A stretch of 47,313 nt of DNA from Sporolactobacillus laevolacticus DSM 442 (GTDB lineage: Bacteria; Bacillota; Bacilli; Bacillales; Sporolactobacillaceae), in contig NZ_AWTC01000024.1 of NCBI RefSeq assembly GCF_000497245.1, positions 1 through 47,313 on the forward strand. The letters run 5' to 3'. Positions 16,337-25,765 of this stretch are shown in pieces (within the stretch, counting starts at the first letter, position 1; the number at the start of each line of letters is the position of its first letter). The notes beneath the pieces were generated by a model that did not search any database, was not told where the DNA came from, and was given only the letters and a program-made list of their open reading frames with translations. The translations under genes and the position numbers were made by a program.

Positions 16337-16427
16337 TTCGGTCTAATTTATGATTAATTCGGTCGTCGCAGCGGATAATCCGGTCTAAAACATAATTAAT
16401 CCGGTCAAAACTCTAAATAATCCGGTC
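16337..16427. repeat. five-unit tandem array with exact 21-bp period
   Basis: The core TYCGGTC begins at 16337, 16358, 16379, 16400 and 16421, each exactly 21 bases apart, and is preceded by TAA in units 2-5 (consensus TAAT/TCCGGTC). The ten bases between are not conserved. It lies between the convergent terminators of the small membrane gene and thrS. It is not coding: stops occur in register, and conservation is limited to the core. A 21-bp period equals two helical turns, so proteins bound to each core would sit on the same DNA face. Confidence 0.9.
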
Positions 16428-16456
16428 GTCACCATTTTTTGATCCTTTTCGAGCAT

Positions 16457-16489
16457 TAAAAAAAGCAGGCGGAAGTTAATCCGCCTGCT
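16457..16489 (-). terminator. intrinsic terminator of thrS
   Basis: Perfect ten-bp stem AGCAGGCGGA / TCCGCCTGCT, loop of six, and a T-run on the minus strand. The plus-strand side also has TCTTTTC. Confidence 0.92.
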
Positions 16490-16505
16490 CTTTTCATCGA
16501 TATAA

Positions 16506-18434
16506 TCATGCTTTTTCTACTTTAGTTACCCTATTCTTAATTTCTTCAAGAATATCTGCTTTGAATGCTTCATAAGAAACCGTCTTCGATTCCTGTTCAC
16601 CGTATTTACGGACATTCACTGCGTTTTGTTCAATTTCTTGATCACCGATAACCAGCATGTACGGAATCTTGTGCGTCTGAGCATCGCGGATCTTGTATCC
16701 GAGCTTCTCACCGCGCAGGTCAGCGTGAGCGCGAATGCCGACCTTCTTCAGGTCAGTGACAAGATTCTTAACGTAATCAATGTGCACATCGGCAACTGGA
16801 ATGATCTGCACTTGCGTCGGTGCAAGCCAAGTTGGGAAGGCTCCGGCGAAGTGTTCGATCAGAATCGCGAAGAAACGGTCGAGCGAACCATAAATCGCAC
16901 GGTGGATGACAACCGGACGCACTTTTTCGTTATTTTCATCAATATACGTCAGATCGAATTTCTCTGGCATCTGATAGTCAAGCTGAATCGTCGCACATTG
17001 ATGACTGCGGCCAATTGCATCTTTAATGTGGAAGTCGATCTTCGGACCATAGAACGCGCCGTCGCCTTCATTGATCGTGTACGGCATGTTGATCGCATGC
17101 AGTACGCGTTCCAGTGCAGCTTCCGCCTGATCCCACATTTCAATGCTTCCCATGTGATCTTCAGGACGTGTCGACAATTCGACTGTGAATTCGAAGCCGA
17201 ATGTGTTATAGATCTTGCCGATCAACTGGAAGATATTCTTAATTTCACTTTCAATTTGATCCGGACGAACAAAGATGTGCGCGTCATCCTGACAGAACGT
17301 ACGCACACGCAGCATACCGTTCAGCGCGCCGCTCAATTCGTGGCGGTGTACCTGTCCAAATTCGGCGATCCGAATCGGCAGATCTCGGTATGAGTGAAGC
17401 GTGTCTTTGTAAATCAGCATGTGACCCGGGCAGTTCATTGGCTTCAGCGCATAGTTGACGTCGTCCACTTTTGTGAAATACATGTTTTCATGATAGTGAT
17501 CCCAGTGGCCTGAATTTTCCCAAAGCCTCTGATTCATCATCAATGGTGTACGCACTTCATCATAGTCCACCTGGCGCTGCAGTTCACGAGAGAAATTTTC
17601 CAATTCCGTACGGATGATCTGGCCGTTTGTCAGATAGAATGGCATACCTGGTGCTTCTTCAGAGAACATAAACAGTTCCAGTTGTTTGCCGAGCTTTCTG
17701 TGATCTCGCTTAGCCGCTTCTTCAAGAAAGTGAAGATAATCATCCAAATCTTTCTGCTTTAAGAAGCCGACACCATAGATCCGTTGCAGCATTTGGTTGT
17801 CGCTATTTCCACGCCAATAAGCGCCGGATACATTCATCAATTTGAAAATCTTGATTTTTCCGGTTGACGGGAGATGCGGTCCGCGGCAAAGATCCACATA
17901 TTCGCCTTGCGAATAAATCGTAATCGTCGCATCTTCCGGAAGATCACGGATCAATTCAAGCTTCAGATGATCATTTAATTTCGTGAAAAGATCAATGGCT
18001 TCCGCGCGACTGACTTCCTTGCGTACAATCGGCAGGTTCTCGCTGATGATCTTCTTCATTTCTTTTTCGATCTTCGGAAAATCCTCTTTTGACAGAGAAT
18101 GTTCCATATCGACATCGTAATAAAAACCATTCTTGATCACCGGACCAATGCCTAATTTAACATCAGGATAGATCCGTCTCAGAGCCTGGGCAAGCAAGTG
18201 CGCACTGCTGTGGCGCATGATTTCCAGACCATCTTCCGAATCCTGAGTGACAATCTCAATAGCAGAGTCTTCTTCAATCGGTCTCGTGAGGTCGTAAAGA
18301 TCACCGTTGACCTTGCCCGCAACCGATTTTTTCTTGAGACTGGAACTAATGGATTCTGCGACTTGTTCAGAAGTCACACCTTTTGGAAATTCCCGAACAG
18401 ATCCGTCCGGAAATGTTAATGAAACAGACGACAT
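16506..18434 (-). CDS. thrS: threonyl-tRNA synthetase
   Basis: Class II aminoacyl-tRNA synthetase, 642 residues from the ATG at 18434 (AAAGGAG eight bases upstream). Order: N-terminal TGS domain (FPDGSVREFPKGVTSEQVA), the second editing domain with HSSAHLLAQALRRIYP, then the class II catalytic core with MNCPGHMLIYK and FCQDDAHIF, then the anticodon-binding domain (about 540-640). This is the full Gram-positive length. It charges tRNA-Thr in the cytoplasm. Expression is controlled by a T-box leader at 18455-18711 that reads uncharged tRNA-Thr. Confidence 0.97.
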   Translation of the reverse strand: MSSVSLTFPDGSVREFPKGVTSEQVAESISSSLKKKSVAGKVNGDLYDLTRPIEEDSAIEIVTQDSEDGLEIMRHSSAHLLAQALRRIYPDVKLGIGPVIKNGFYYDVDMEHSLSKEDFPKIEKEMKKIISENLPIVRKEVSRAEAIDLFTKLNDHLKLELIRDLPEDATITIYSQGEYVDLCRGPHLPSTGKIKIFKLMNVSGAYWRGNSDNQMLQRIYGVGFLKQKDLDDYLHFLEEAAKRDHRKLGKQLELFMFSEEAPGMPFYLTNGQIIRTELENFSRELQRQVDYDEVRTPLMMNQRLWENSGHWDHYHENMYFTKVDDVNYALKPMNCPGHMLIYKDTLHSYRDLPIRIAEFGQVHRHELSGALNGMLRVRTFCQDDAHIFVRPDQIESEIKNIFQLIGKIYNTFGFEFTVELSTRPEDHMGSIEMWDQAEAALERVLHAINMPYTINEGDGAFYGPKIDFHIKDAIGRSHQCATIQLDYQMPEKFDLTYIDENNEKVRPVVIHRAIYGSLDRFFAILIEHFAGAFPTWLAPTQVQIIPVADVHIDYVKNLVTDLKKVGIRAHADLRGEKLGYKIRDAQTHKIPYMLVIGDQEIEQNAVNVRKYGEQESKTVSYEAFKADILEEIKNRVTKVEKA

Positions 18435-18454
18435 AACGTTCACTCCTTTGAAAA

Positions 18455-18711
18455 ATAGAAAACACCCGTCTCCCATAAGAGACGAGTGTTAAGCTCGTGG
18501 TTCCACCCTTGTTCCATAACCTGTGCAAGGTTATGGCACTTGATCAGATAACGGCTGTACCGTCAGCGACTACTTTAAATTCACCGCTGAAGCTCCAAGG
18601 CGGTAAGCAATTGTGCTCTGTTAGGAAGTTCACAGCAAATCTTCCCTCTCTGGGAACGATCACAACAGCTCATGTCCTCTTCAATGCTTTTATACCATTT
18701 CTACTGTCATT
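18455..18711 (-). promoter_or_regulatory. T-box riboswitch of thrS
   Basis: On the minus strand the T-box sequence AGGGTGGAACCACG (plus 18496-18509) is followed by a terminator stem AACACTCGTCTC / GAGACGGGTGTT (18461-18490) and a T-rich tail. The upstream leader includes AGAGAGGGAAG and other stem I features. An ACC triplet (plus 18602-18604, GGT) is a candidate threonine specifier, but I did not fold stem I rigorously. Uncharged tRNA-Thr should stabilise the antiterminator and permit thrS transcription. Confidence 0.92.
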
Positions 18712-18717
18712 GTTATT

Positions 18718-18746
18718 ATTGTATGCGTTTCGTTCTAGAAGTGCAA
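18718..18746 (-). promoter_or_regulatory. thrS promoter
   Basis: Minus strand: -35 TTGCAC (18741-18746), 17-base spacer, -10 TACAAT (18718-18723). The predicted start near 18711 gives a leader of about 280 bases, the right size for a T-box. Confidence 0.75.
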
Positions 18747-19001
18747 GTGTCGACAAAAATCATGATCAACGATTAACAATCAAAAAAATAGAGCGAATGG
18801 TTATTGTTCATTTTAGCCCTATTAGAGGGTTCAATAAATCCTTTTTATAAATAAGTATTTTTATGAAATTCAGAAAATCGTAAATAAACCATTGAATGGG
18901 TGAGTATTCTTGTTAAACTATTATTAAGCCTATAAATATTTATTAACAATTCTATTTCAATAGTTCTTAAAATTATGATTTTATGAGAGGAGATTCATTT
19001 T

Positions 19002-20189
19002 ATGACAAAGACGCTGTATAAGAACTTTTCTCTTTTTGATGGTAACAAAGATCATTTTGAGGCTAATGCATATTTCGTTGTCGATGATGAAACGGGGAAA
19101 ATTACAGAAGCAGGCACAGGGTTAGCAGCTGAAGCTGATCAGACGGTTGACTTGGGAAACAAATATGTGATGCCCGGTATGATCAATGCGCACACGCATA
19201 TTACCTCAGATGTTTCAGGGAAGCTTGATCCTCTGGGATCACCTAAGCTTACACCGGTTGTAGCGACTAAAATAGCTCTTGATAACTTAAGTGATCTACT
19301 CAAGCACGGCGTTACATATATCCGCGATGTTGGTGCTGATTTTGATGTCGACATCCAATTATCCAAGCTTGAAAAAGGCGGGAATTTGTTTGCACCAGGT
19401 ATCTGTGCATCAGGTCGTCCACTTGCGATGACCGGAGGACATTTCTGTACACTCAGCTACGAAGTAGATTCCCCAGATGAAGCTCGCAAAGCAGCACGTC
19501 AAGCGCTGAAAAATGGTGCGGATAATATTAAACTTATGGCAACAGGCGGCGTCTCATTTGGTGGCGAATCTCCAGATGATGTTCAACTGACTGAAGAGGA
19601 ACTGCGTGCCGCGGTCATTGAAGCGCACCATAAAGGCAGAACTGCAAACGCACACGCTCAGGGGACAGAGGGCATCAAGAATGCAGTTCGCGCCGGTGTT
19701 GATTCTGTAGAGCACGCCTTTTATCTCGATGATGAAGCGATTCAGATGTTCCTAGATTCGGGCACATTTATTGTTCCGACCTTGATCGCCGTTTACGGTA
19801 TTTCGGATCGCGGAGAAGGACAAGTCCCTGATTTCATGCTTGACGTCGCTCGAGAAGTCAAAAAGGCACACATGGAAAGCATAGGCAGAGCTGCTGAGGC
19901 AGGTGTGAAGCTTGCCATGGGTACAGATGCCGGCACACCAAATAATGATTTCAAGAATGACTCGGCATTCGAATTGCAATTAATGGTCGGAGCAGGCTGT
20001 ACGCCGCTCCAAACACTGCAGTCAGCAACGATCAATGGCGCACAGCTATTAAAAATTGACGACGAATACGGTACGATTGAAGAAGGAAAATACGCGGACT
20101 TTATTGTATTAAATGGCAATCCTCTGGACGATATCAAGATTGTTCAACAAGAAAAACGCGTATTTAAAAAAGGTGTAGAAGTTAAATAA
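19002..20189 (+). CDS. metal-dependent amidohydrolase
   Basis: 395-residue amidohydrolase-superfamily enzyme of the imidazolonepropionase/prolidase-like group (COG1228). Visible binuclear-metal ligands: His64 and His66 in NAHTHI, Lys177 in NIKLMATGG (probably carboxylated), His218 in ANAHAQG, His238 in SVEHAF and Asp309 in MGTDAG. Relatives hydrolyse Xaa-Pro or N-acyl amino-acid derivatives, but the substrate here cannot be read from sequence. No signal peptide, so cytoplasmic. GAGAGGAG lies upstream of the ATG. A single gene ending at a strong terminator. Confidence 0.85.
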   Translation: MTKTLYKNFSLFDGNKDHFEANAYFVVDDETGKITEAGTGLAAEADQTVDLGNKYVMPGMINAHTHITSDVSGKLDPLGSPKLTPVVATKIALDNLSDLLKHGVTYIRDVGADFDVDIQLSKLEKGGNLFAPGICASGRPLAMTGGHFCTLSYEVDSPDEARKAARQALKNGADNIKLMATGGVSFGGESPDDVQLTEEELRAAVIEAHHKGRTANAHAQGTEGIKNAVRAGVDSVEHAFYLDDEAIQMFLDSGTFIVPTLIAVYGISDRGEGQVPDFMLDVAREVKKAHMESIGRAAEAGVKLAMGTDAGTPNNDFKNDSAFELQLMVGAGCTPLQTLQSATINGAQLLKIDDEYGTIEEGKYADFIVLNGNPLDDIKIVQQEKRVFKKGVEVK

Positions 20190-20301
20190 GTTAATTTCGT
20201 GTTTTTCGCTTTATGATCAATTATTGTCGAGTGGAAACACTAATGACTATTAACTGGCGAAAAGAGAGAATAGGCGGTCCTAAAAAACTCTTTGAGCAAT
20301 G

Positions 20302-20345
20302 AATCGGGGAGAAATCAGTATGAACGATTTCTTCTCGATTTTTCA
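20302..20345 (+). terminator. intrinsic terminator of the amidohydrolase gene
   Basis: Stem AATCGGGGAGAAATC / GATTTCTTCTCGATT (one internal mismatch), then TTTTC. Confidence 0.8.
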
Positions 20346-20436
20346 TTTGGTAATCCGAGTCTCTCCCATGTAGGAAACACCTTCTCAAAAAACTATAGGG
20401 CTAGCGCAGTTAATTCGATTCAAAGGGTAAAATGAA

Positions 20437-21651
20437 TCAATAGGTACTCACTTTGCGGGTTGTCTGCAGTTTTTCTTTAAAAGGAAAATAGAGTGTCATC
20501 CCTGAACTTGATACAATGAGGCCGAAGCCAACCAGAATCCACGCTACAGATAGTTTGCTGGTCAGAAATGAGCCAAAAAGTGTGCCCAGTGGGACAGTAC
20601 AAGTGCCCAACATACCATTGAAGCTATTGACCCGTCCCCGCTTGTCATCTTCAGTAATCAATTGGTAAGTAGTGCTAATTCCGATACTTGCGAAGCTGAT
20701 CCCCAGACCTAGTAATCCTAAGAAAACGACTAGCGGAATAAAACCCGGAAATAGCCCCACTAAAATTAAAGCAGCACCTTCTAGGACAAGGCCAATCACT
20801 GCCAGTCTGATCTGATTGCTAATGTGCCCGAATAGAATAGTCAGGCTTCCTAATAAAGCTCCGATAGATATTGCCGCGTCTAACCAACCCAAGCCGGCTG
20901 ATCCAAATTTCAACTGATGACTGATAGCGACAAGAAAAACTTCAATCGGTGCAAGAAAAAAATTAATAATGACACCGCCAACTAAAGTAAGGCATAAAAG
21001 ACGTTTCATTCGAAGCGTGTAGAAAAACCCCTCTTTAAATCTCATTAAAAATGATTCACCATGCTCCGGCTGACTGACTAAAGGAATTTTAAGAAAAAGA
21101 GAAAAGAAAAAAGAAATAATAAACGATAGACCATTCAAAGCAAAAACTGCACTGATTGAGAGAATCGAAATCAATATACCTCCGATTGCCGGTCCAAGTA
21201 TTGCTGAAAAGCGCCTAATAAATTCAAAGATCGAATTTCCTTTTGATAAATTGTTCCTATCTATAACAAGTGGAAGTGTAGAGGAAAGGGCAGGTGAAAA
21301 AAATGCATTCATTGCCGAGATTATGACGAGGACTAAATTGATCATGAGCAATGAGAAATGCCCGTTCATAGTGAGAACAACGAGCATCAACATCATCAGC
21401 CCTCTGACAAAGTCAGTAATCATCAGTATTTGTTTCTTTATATTCCGATCAGCCATAACGCCGGCCCATGGCATAACAAAGATTGAGGGAAGCGTCATGC
21501 AAATTACACTCATCCCAAGAGACATCGTTGAACCCGTCTGTTTCATAATTGTCCACATCAAGCCGATATAATAGATTTGATCTCCAAATATAGAAACACT
21601 TTGTCCCCCAAGCAACAGTAAAAATTGACGATTTCTCAATAACTGATTCAT
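20437..21651 (-). CDS. MFS exporter, MefA/enterobactin-exporter-like
   Basis: 404-residue major facilitator with about twelve transmembrane helices, of the MFS_3 type that includes macrolide exporter Mef and EntS. Landmarks are FLLLLGGQSVSIFGDQIYYIG at the N-terminus (two blocks FLLLLGGQS and FGDQIYYIG), the loop motif GVMADRNIKKQ between helices 2 and 3, and ITEDDKRGRVNSFNGM in the second half. It is likely to export a hydrophobic compound; the substrate is unknown. It stands alone, convergent with the amidohydrolase, with no regulator beside it. No clear terminator was seen behind it. Confidence 0.82.
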   Translation of the reverse strand: MNQLLRNRQFLLLLGGQSVSIFGDQIYYIGLMWTIMKQTGSTMSLGMSVICMTLPSIFVMPWAGVMADRNIKKQILMITDFVRGLMMLMLVVLTMNGHFSLLMINLVLVIISAMNAFFSPALSSTLPLVIDRNNLSKGNSIFEFIRRFSAILGPAIGGILISILSISAVFALNGLSFIISFFFSLFLKIPLVSQPEHGESFLMRFKEGFFYTLRMKRLLCLTLVGGVIINFFLAPIEVFLVAISHQLKFGSAGLGWLDAAISIGALLGSLTILFGHISNQIRLAVIGLVLEGAALILVGLFPGFIPLVVFLGLLGLGISFASIGISTTYQLITEDDKRGRVNSFNGMLGTCTVPLGTLFGSFLTSKLSVAWILVGFGLIVSSSGMTLYFPFKEKLQTTRKVSTY

Positions 21652-21918
21652 TATGTTTCACCCCATTTACCATATATATAGAATGTCATTTTTGATTTTC
21701 ATCGAATAACAAGGCAAAAAAAATTGCCCGACTAATATTCAACCATGATTCATCAGGCGGGTTTTTCAGCCGTTTATTTCGATCATTATAGAAAGATATA
21801 TTTCACAGTAATGAAATTATAGCACTAATTTTAGATAGGTGAATGGAAAATTTTAAAAATTCCTCAATACATTTTTGGAAGTCTCTGCTCTTTGTCTTCT
21901 AGGTAAATGCTTGTGGGA

Positions 21919-24495
21919 TTATTTGTGGTTTAGTTCTATGATGTCTGAAATAAATAAGTTTACGATTTCCGCATCAAACTGGGTACCTGCATTCTTTTTT
22001 AACTCTTCAACTGCTGCTTCCTGATTCATTTTCCTTCGATAAGGCTTATCAGTCACCATTTCATCAAAGGCACCAACTACACTGATAATTCTTGCAGGCA
22101 ATGGAATTTCTTTACCTTTTAATCCTAGTGGATAGCCCTTTCCATCAATACGTTCATGATGGCATAGAATAAATTGGGAGATATTCATAAACTCATTTGA
22201 CAATTTTAAGATATGATAGCCTTTTTCCGGATGCAGACGGATTCTTGCCCATTCCGATTCGGTCAATTTTTCTTTTCTGAACAGATTTTCTTCAATCGTG
22301 ATCTTCCCGATATCATGCAACAAACCCGCCATCCTCAGTTCATTAATATCGTTTGTATCCATGTTCAGTTTTTCACCAATCGCCGCGCATAGTTTGCTAA
22401 CACGCCGGGCATGCTTTTCCTCCGAGGGGAGTTTTTCGTATAACGTATTGGAAATCATCTTAATCGTTTTACTGCGCATGCTGTTTCCTTCAAATAGCTT
22501 ATGCTGATACATATTATTTTCGGCATCTGTAAATATAGTCCTCATGGTCTGCTCTCTGGAATGCTTAACTGCCCAGCCAAAAGAAACGGAAAGGACCGTA
22601 TGGTTAACACTATTCGCCGATAACAGCGCATGATGGATTCGAGTGAGCCGCTCCTCAACAAATGTTTCATCCGATTTCGGCCAAAGCAGAACGAATTCGT
22701 CGCCTCCGACTCTTGCAATGATATCACCCGTTCTGCTTTCTTCTTTAAGAACCTGCGAAATTCGAATCAACAATTCATCGCCGGCGTGATGACCAAATGC
22801 ATCGTTGGTTAATTTCAATCCATTCACATCGGCAAGCACTAAAGTTATAGGATAGCTTTCCGAGCTTTCGATCCGTTTCAATTCTTCATCATAGAAACGC
22901 CGATTATATAATCCGGTGAGCTGGTCATGGTAGCTTAAATAAAGAACACTTTTTTCCGCCTTTTTTCGTTCTTCGATGTTTCGTGTGACACCAATAACTT
23001 CAATTTCATGCGCTGCGTTATAACGTAATCTTATGGATAATTCCGTCCACACAAGACTTCCATCCGCACGATATTGTTGCACTTCGCAAATAAACGTATT
23101 GGATACATCGGGATGTTCCAAAAATGTTGGTAGTTTTTGAGCCATAGTACGACGCAATATGCTGAGGGAATCCGGACTAAATGTCTCCTCTAGGCTCATC
23201 AAAGACGCTGTCTTCACCGAAACGCCTCTTAAATGGGCAATGGAGGGACTAAGATAGGTGACGCATTGACGTGTATGGTTATAGACCCAGATCACATCCG
23301 AAGCAAATTCTGTGATCAAACGGTACTTCATTTCACTCGCCTTGAGCGCGTCCTCAGCTTTTTTCTGCTCGGTTATATCGTTGATAAAATACTGAATCGC
23401 CTCGCGTCCCTCCCATTTGACCGCAACACCGTTTGCCTGCGCCCAAATGATCTCACCATTTTTCTTCATAACACGGAATTCTGCTTTAAAATGCTTAAGT
23501 CCAGAATTCACTTGTTTGCGATAGATTTGAAGGCTGCCTTTTCGGTCCTCGTAATAAATAAAGTGGTGAACATCTGTATGAAGCAATTCCCGTTCGGTAT
23601 AACCTGAAAGGTTTATGGCTACAGGATTTGCGATTCGGATTCGGTAGTCTTGGACGATAAGAATCGCTTCAGCAGCATTTTCAAAGATGAATTTAAATTG
23701 TTCCTCACTAATTTTTAACGCTTCTTCAGTGCGTACTTGTTCGGTGATATCACTAAGAAAATTCAGGCTCGCAAGTTTTCCCTCCCAGTTAATCCGAAGC
23801 GATTTCATAGCAATCCAACGCAGTTCCCCATTGGCTGTATAAATGCGAAATCGCGAAAAAGAGCCCTCTCTTTCTCCACGCATCTGTTTAAAGTGGTTTG
23901 TTCTCATCCGTTCTCGATCGGGTGCGGCAATCATTTCATAGAAAGGGACGGAAAAAAGGTGGGATTGACTAAATTTTGTTAAGTCCTCCACGGCGTAATT
24001 GCATAATTTAACATAGCCGTCTTGAGCAATCACAATCGCTTCCGACACATTGTCGAGAAGCAAATGGTAGTTTTCCTCGCTTTTCGCAGCAGATAATTTG
24101 AGTTTATTATGTTCGTTCATTTCTTGAAGAGGAGGCATTTGCTCATTTGAAGAATAGATTAAATTCGTCCAGAAGCGATTTTTTTCGAAAGAGTATTCAC
24201 AGACTTTATAGGGGTACTGCATCATCGCAGGCGGTACATCAATAATTCTTGTTCCCCCGCGAAGTGCCACATCAGCAAATTTCCAAATTAATTCTTGCCG
24301 TATATCCTCTTGAATATCCGGCATCACCTCAGAAAATCGTTTGCCGACAATTGGCACATCGCTAAGGCCAATCATTTCTTTAAATGCAGAATTTGTTTGA
24401 AGAAAGATAAAATCACATGGGGATCCCTTAGAATCATAAACCATTTCTTGATAAGCGATCCCTACCGGTAAATACTGATCACGTGTGTTATTCAT
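21919..24495 (-). CDS. multi-PAS GGDEF HD-GYP cyclic-di-GMP signalling protein
   Basis: About 858 residues, probably soluble. Four PAS-type sensor segments (roughly 1-110, 140-260, 265-390 and 390-510), two ending in DITEQ linkers, are followed by a GGDEF domain and an HD-GYP domain. GGDEF has an intact RVGGDEF active site, and RTGD lies exactly five residues before GGDEF, the position of the inhibitory I-site. HD-GYP has HDIGK and HHERIDGKGYP intact. Both synthesis and breakdown of cyclic-di-GMP are therefore possible. The ATG at 24495 has GGGG eight bases upstream; a GTG at 24549 is an alternative with no ribosome site. A single-gene unit. Confidence 0.88.
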   Translation of the reverse strand: MNNTRDQYLPVGIAYQEMVYDSKGSPCDFIFLQTNSAFKEMIGLSDVPIVGKRFSEVMPDIQEDIRQELIWKFADVALRGGTRIIDVPPAMMQYPYKVCEYSFEKNRFWTNLIYSSNEQMPPLQEMNEHNKLKLSAAKSEENYHLLLDNVSEAIVIAQDGYVKLCNYAVEDLTKFSQSHLFSVPFYEMIAAPDRERMRTNHFKQMRGEREGSFSRFRIYTANGELRWIAMKSLRINWEGKLASLNFLSDITEQVRTEEALKISEEQFKFIFENAAEAILIVQDYRIRIANPVAINLSGYTERELLHTDVHHFIYYEDRKGSLQIYRKQVNSGLKHFKAEFRVMKKNGEIIWAQANGVAVKWEGREAIQYFINDITEQKKAEDALKASEMKYRLITEFASDVIWVYNHTRQCVTYLSPSIAHLRGVSVKTASLMSLEETFSPDSLSILRRTMAQKLPTFLEHPDVSNTFICEVQQYRADGSLVWTELSIRLRYNAAHEIEVIGVTRNIEERKKAEKSVLYLSYHDQLTGLYNRRFYDEELKRIESSESYPITLVLADVNGLKLTNDAFGHHAGDELLIRISQVLKEESRTGDIIARVGGDEFVLLWPKSDETFVEERLTRIHHALLSANSVNHTVLSVSFGWAVKHSREQTMRTIFTDAENNMYQHKLFEGNSMRSKTIKMISNTLYEKLPSEEKHARRVSKLCAAIGEKLNMDTNDINELRMAGLLHDIGKITIEENLFRKEKLTESEWARIRLHPEKGYHILKLSNEFMNISQFILCHHERIDGKGYPLGLKGKEIPLPARIISVVGAFDEMVTDKPYRRKMNQEAAVEELKKNAGTQFDAEIVNLFISDIIELNHK

Positions 24496-24768
24496 CGTTT
24501 CAGCCCCACAACCTAATACTTCCGTATCTGTTTCTGTTTCTGAATCCACATGTTTTCCATTAATTTCTTTGTAAAGCGATTTTATGTATATTCACGCTCT
24601 AATTGTTTCATCTTACAACAAAATGACTATGGTTACAGTTAATTAGACCTATATTTATCTTTGTTGTTAATATCGGAACAATCTTGCAAATGTTAAGTGA
24701 TCACAGTAATTACTAATCATTTTACTCCTATCTACGCGCAAATTGGAATTTTGTTCCAACTAATCTCA

Positions 24769-25095
24769 TTAATGCCTCGGGGCAAGCACCATCACGGAAA
24801 CGCCGATGATACAAATCAGTGCACCAATCCAGTCATATAAATCCGGTGTTTTTCGATCAATACCCCAACTCCATAAAAGTGACAGAACGATAAAGACACC
24901 GCCATATGCAGCATAAACCCTGCCAAATGACGGGAACACCTGCAGTGTTGCAATGACACCATATAATGCTAAAATCACTCCACCAATCAGTCCCAAATAA
25001 AACGATCTTCCTTCTCTTAGCCACTGCCAAATTAAATAACCACCGCCGATTTCTGCTAGACCGGCAAAAATAAACAAAATAACTGTTCTAATCAT
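24769..25095 (-). CDS. ynfA: YnfA/UPF0060 family membrane protein
   Basis: 108 residues with four transmembrane helices, matching the UPF0060 (YnfA) family, which has an SMR-like four-helix topology. Signatures are [41 protein letters not shown] (shown as GRVYAAYGG) and [19 protein letters not shown] small-molecule efflux role has been suggested for the family but is not firmly established. AAGGGG lies six bases before the ATG. A small membrane gene lies 15 bases upstream, so the two are probably one unit. Confidence 0.9.
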   Translation of the reverse strand: MIRTVILFIFAGLAEIGGGYLIWQWLREGRSFYLGLIGGVILALYGVIATLQVFPSFGRVYAAYGGVFIVLSLLWSWGIDRKTPDLYDWIGALICIIGVSVMVLAPRH

Positions 25096-25110
25096 TGTCT
25101 ACCCCTTGTC

Positions 25111-25299
25111 TTAGATTAAATATTTTTCACGCTTATTCTTGTCATCGATTAACTTCATAACAGCGATACATAACAACATTAATCCTATGAAATTTGCGTA
25201 AGGTTCCGCAGTATGAAAAAAGTTCTGGGAGATGAATGATATGATAAAAATTATGATCGCAAAAGATACAATTACTCTATAGATTGTATATTCTTTCAT
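25111..25299 (-). CDS. small two-helix membrane protein
   Basis: 62 residues with two hydrophobic stretches (about 8-25 and 36-50) and a charged C-terminus KLIDDKNKREKYLI. I do not recognise a family. It is upstream of, and close to, the YnfA-like gene on the same strand. GAGGAG lies about 12 bases before the ATG, a rather long spacing. Function unknown. Confidence 0.55.
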   Translation of the reverse strand: MKEYTIYRVIVSFAIIIFIISFISQNFFHTAEPYANFIGLMLLCIAVMKLIDDKNKREKYLI

Positions 25300-25765
25300 A
25301 GTTTACATTGACTCCTCTATTATTTATTTTTTCACGGAAAACAAAATAATGACAAGGCCATGTATCGATTCCTTGCTCAACTAAATAGAAGATTCATTAA
25401 TAGTGTAAGTTTGATATTTCCATTTTATCAGAGCTTATTGGAATACCTATTCTAACTGTAAAAATGTGAGATAATCTTAAATGATCTTTATGAAACCCAG
25501 AAAAAAAGTGATTTATTATTAGAAACTATTTTCATCATTACACCTTGATTATAAGTAAACAAGCAATTTTATACTGTGATCTTAACGATGCTTTTTTGTC
25601 ATACGTTTTGATGAACATCATGAATTTTATATAAGTGTCAGCTAGGCCTATTTAACAATGCAACGAAATTTCTTTTACTTTCACTTGGTAATACTGTATC
25701 ATAGTAAAGAGAATATAACTAAATTTGAAGTACAGAATCTATTGATCGATTAAGTGAGGTGCGCC
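25300..25765. other. AT-rich intergenic stretch
   Basis: No gene seen. It is the divergent region between the small membrane gene and hisC. The only supported element is the candidate hisC promoter at 25674-25702. A short palindrome TGATG-AA-CATCA occurs near 25610. Confidence 0.6.
25674..25702 (+). promoter_or_regulatory. candidate hisC promoter
   Basis: -35 TTTACT (25674-25679), 17-base spacer, -10 TATCAT (25697-25702), about 63 bases before the start codon. Confidence 0.4.

Noticed and set aside
16337-16427. CRISPR-like array
   Set aside because: The conserved unit is only about 7-10 bases with ten-base gaps, much too short for CRISPR repeats and spacers, and no cas gene is present.
16626-17393. 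255-codon ORF on the plus strand
   Set aside because: Antisense shadow of thrS, whose family membership is certain.
21700-21780. terminator behind the PAS gene or before the MFS gene
   Set aside because: Short CCCG/CGGG arms are separated by too long a loop to form a convincing stem.
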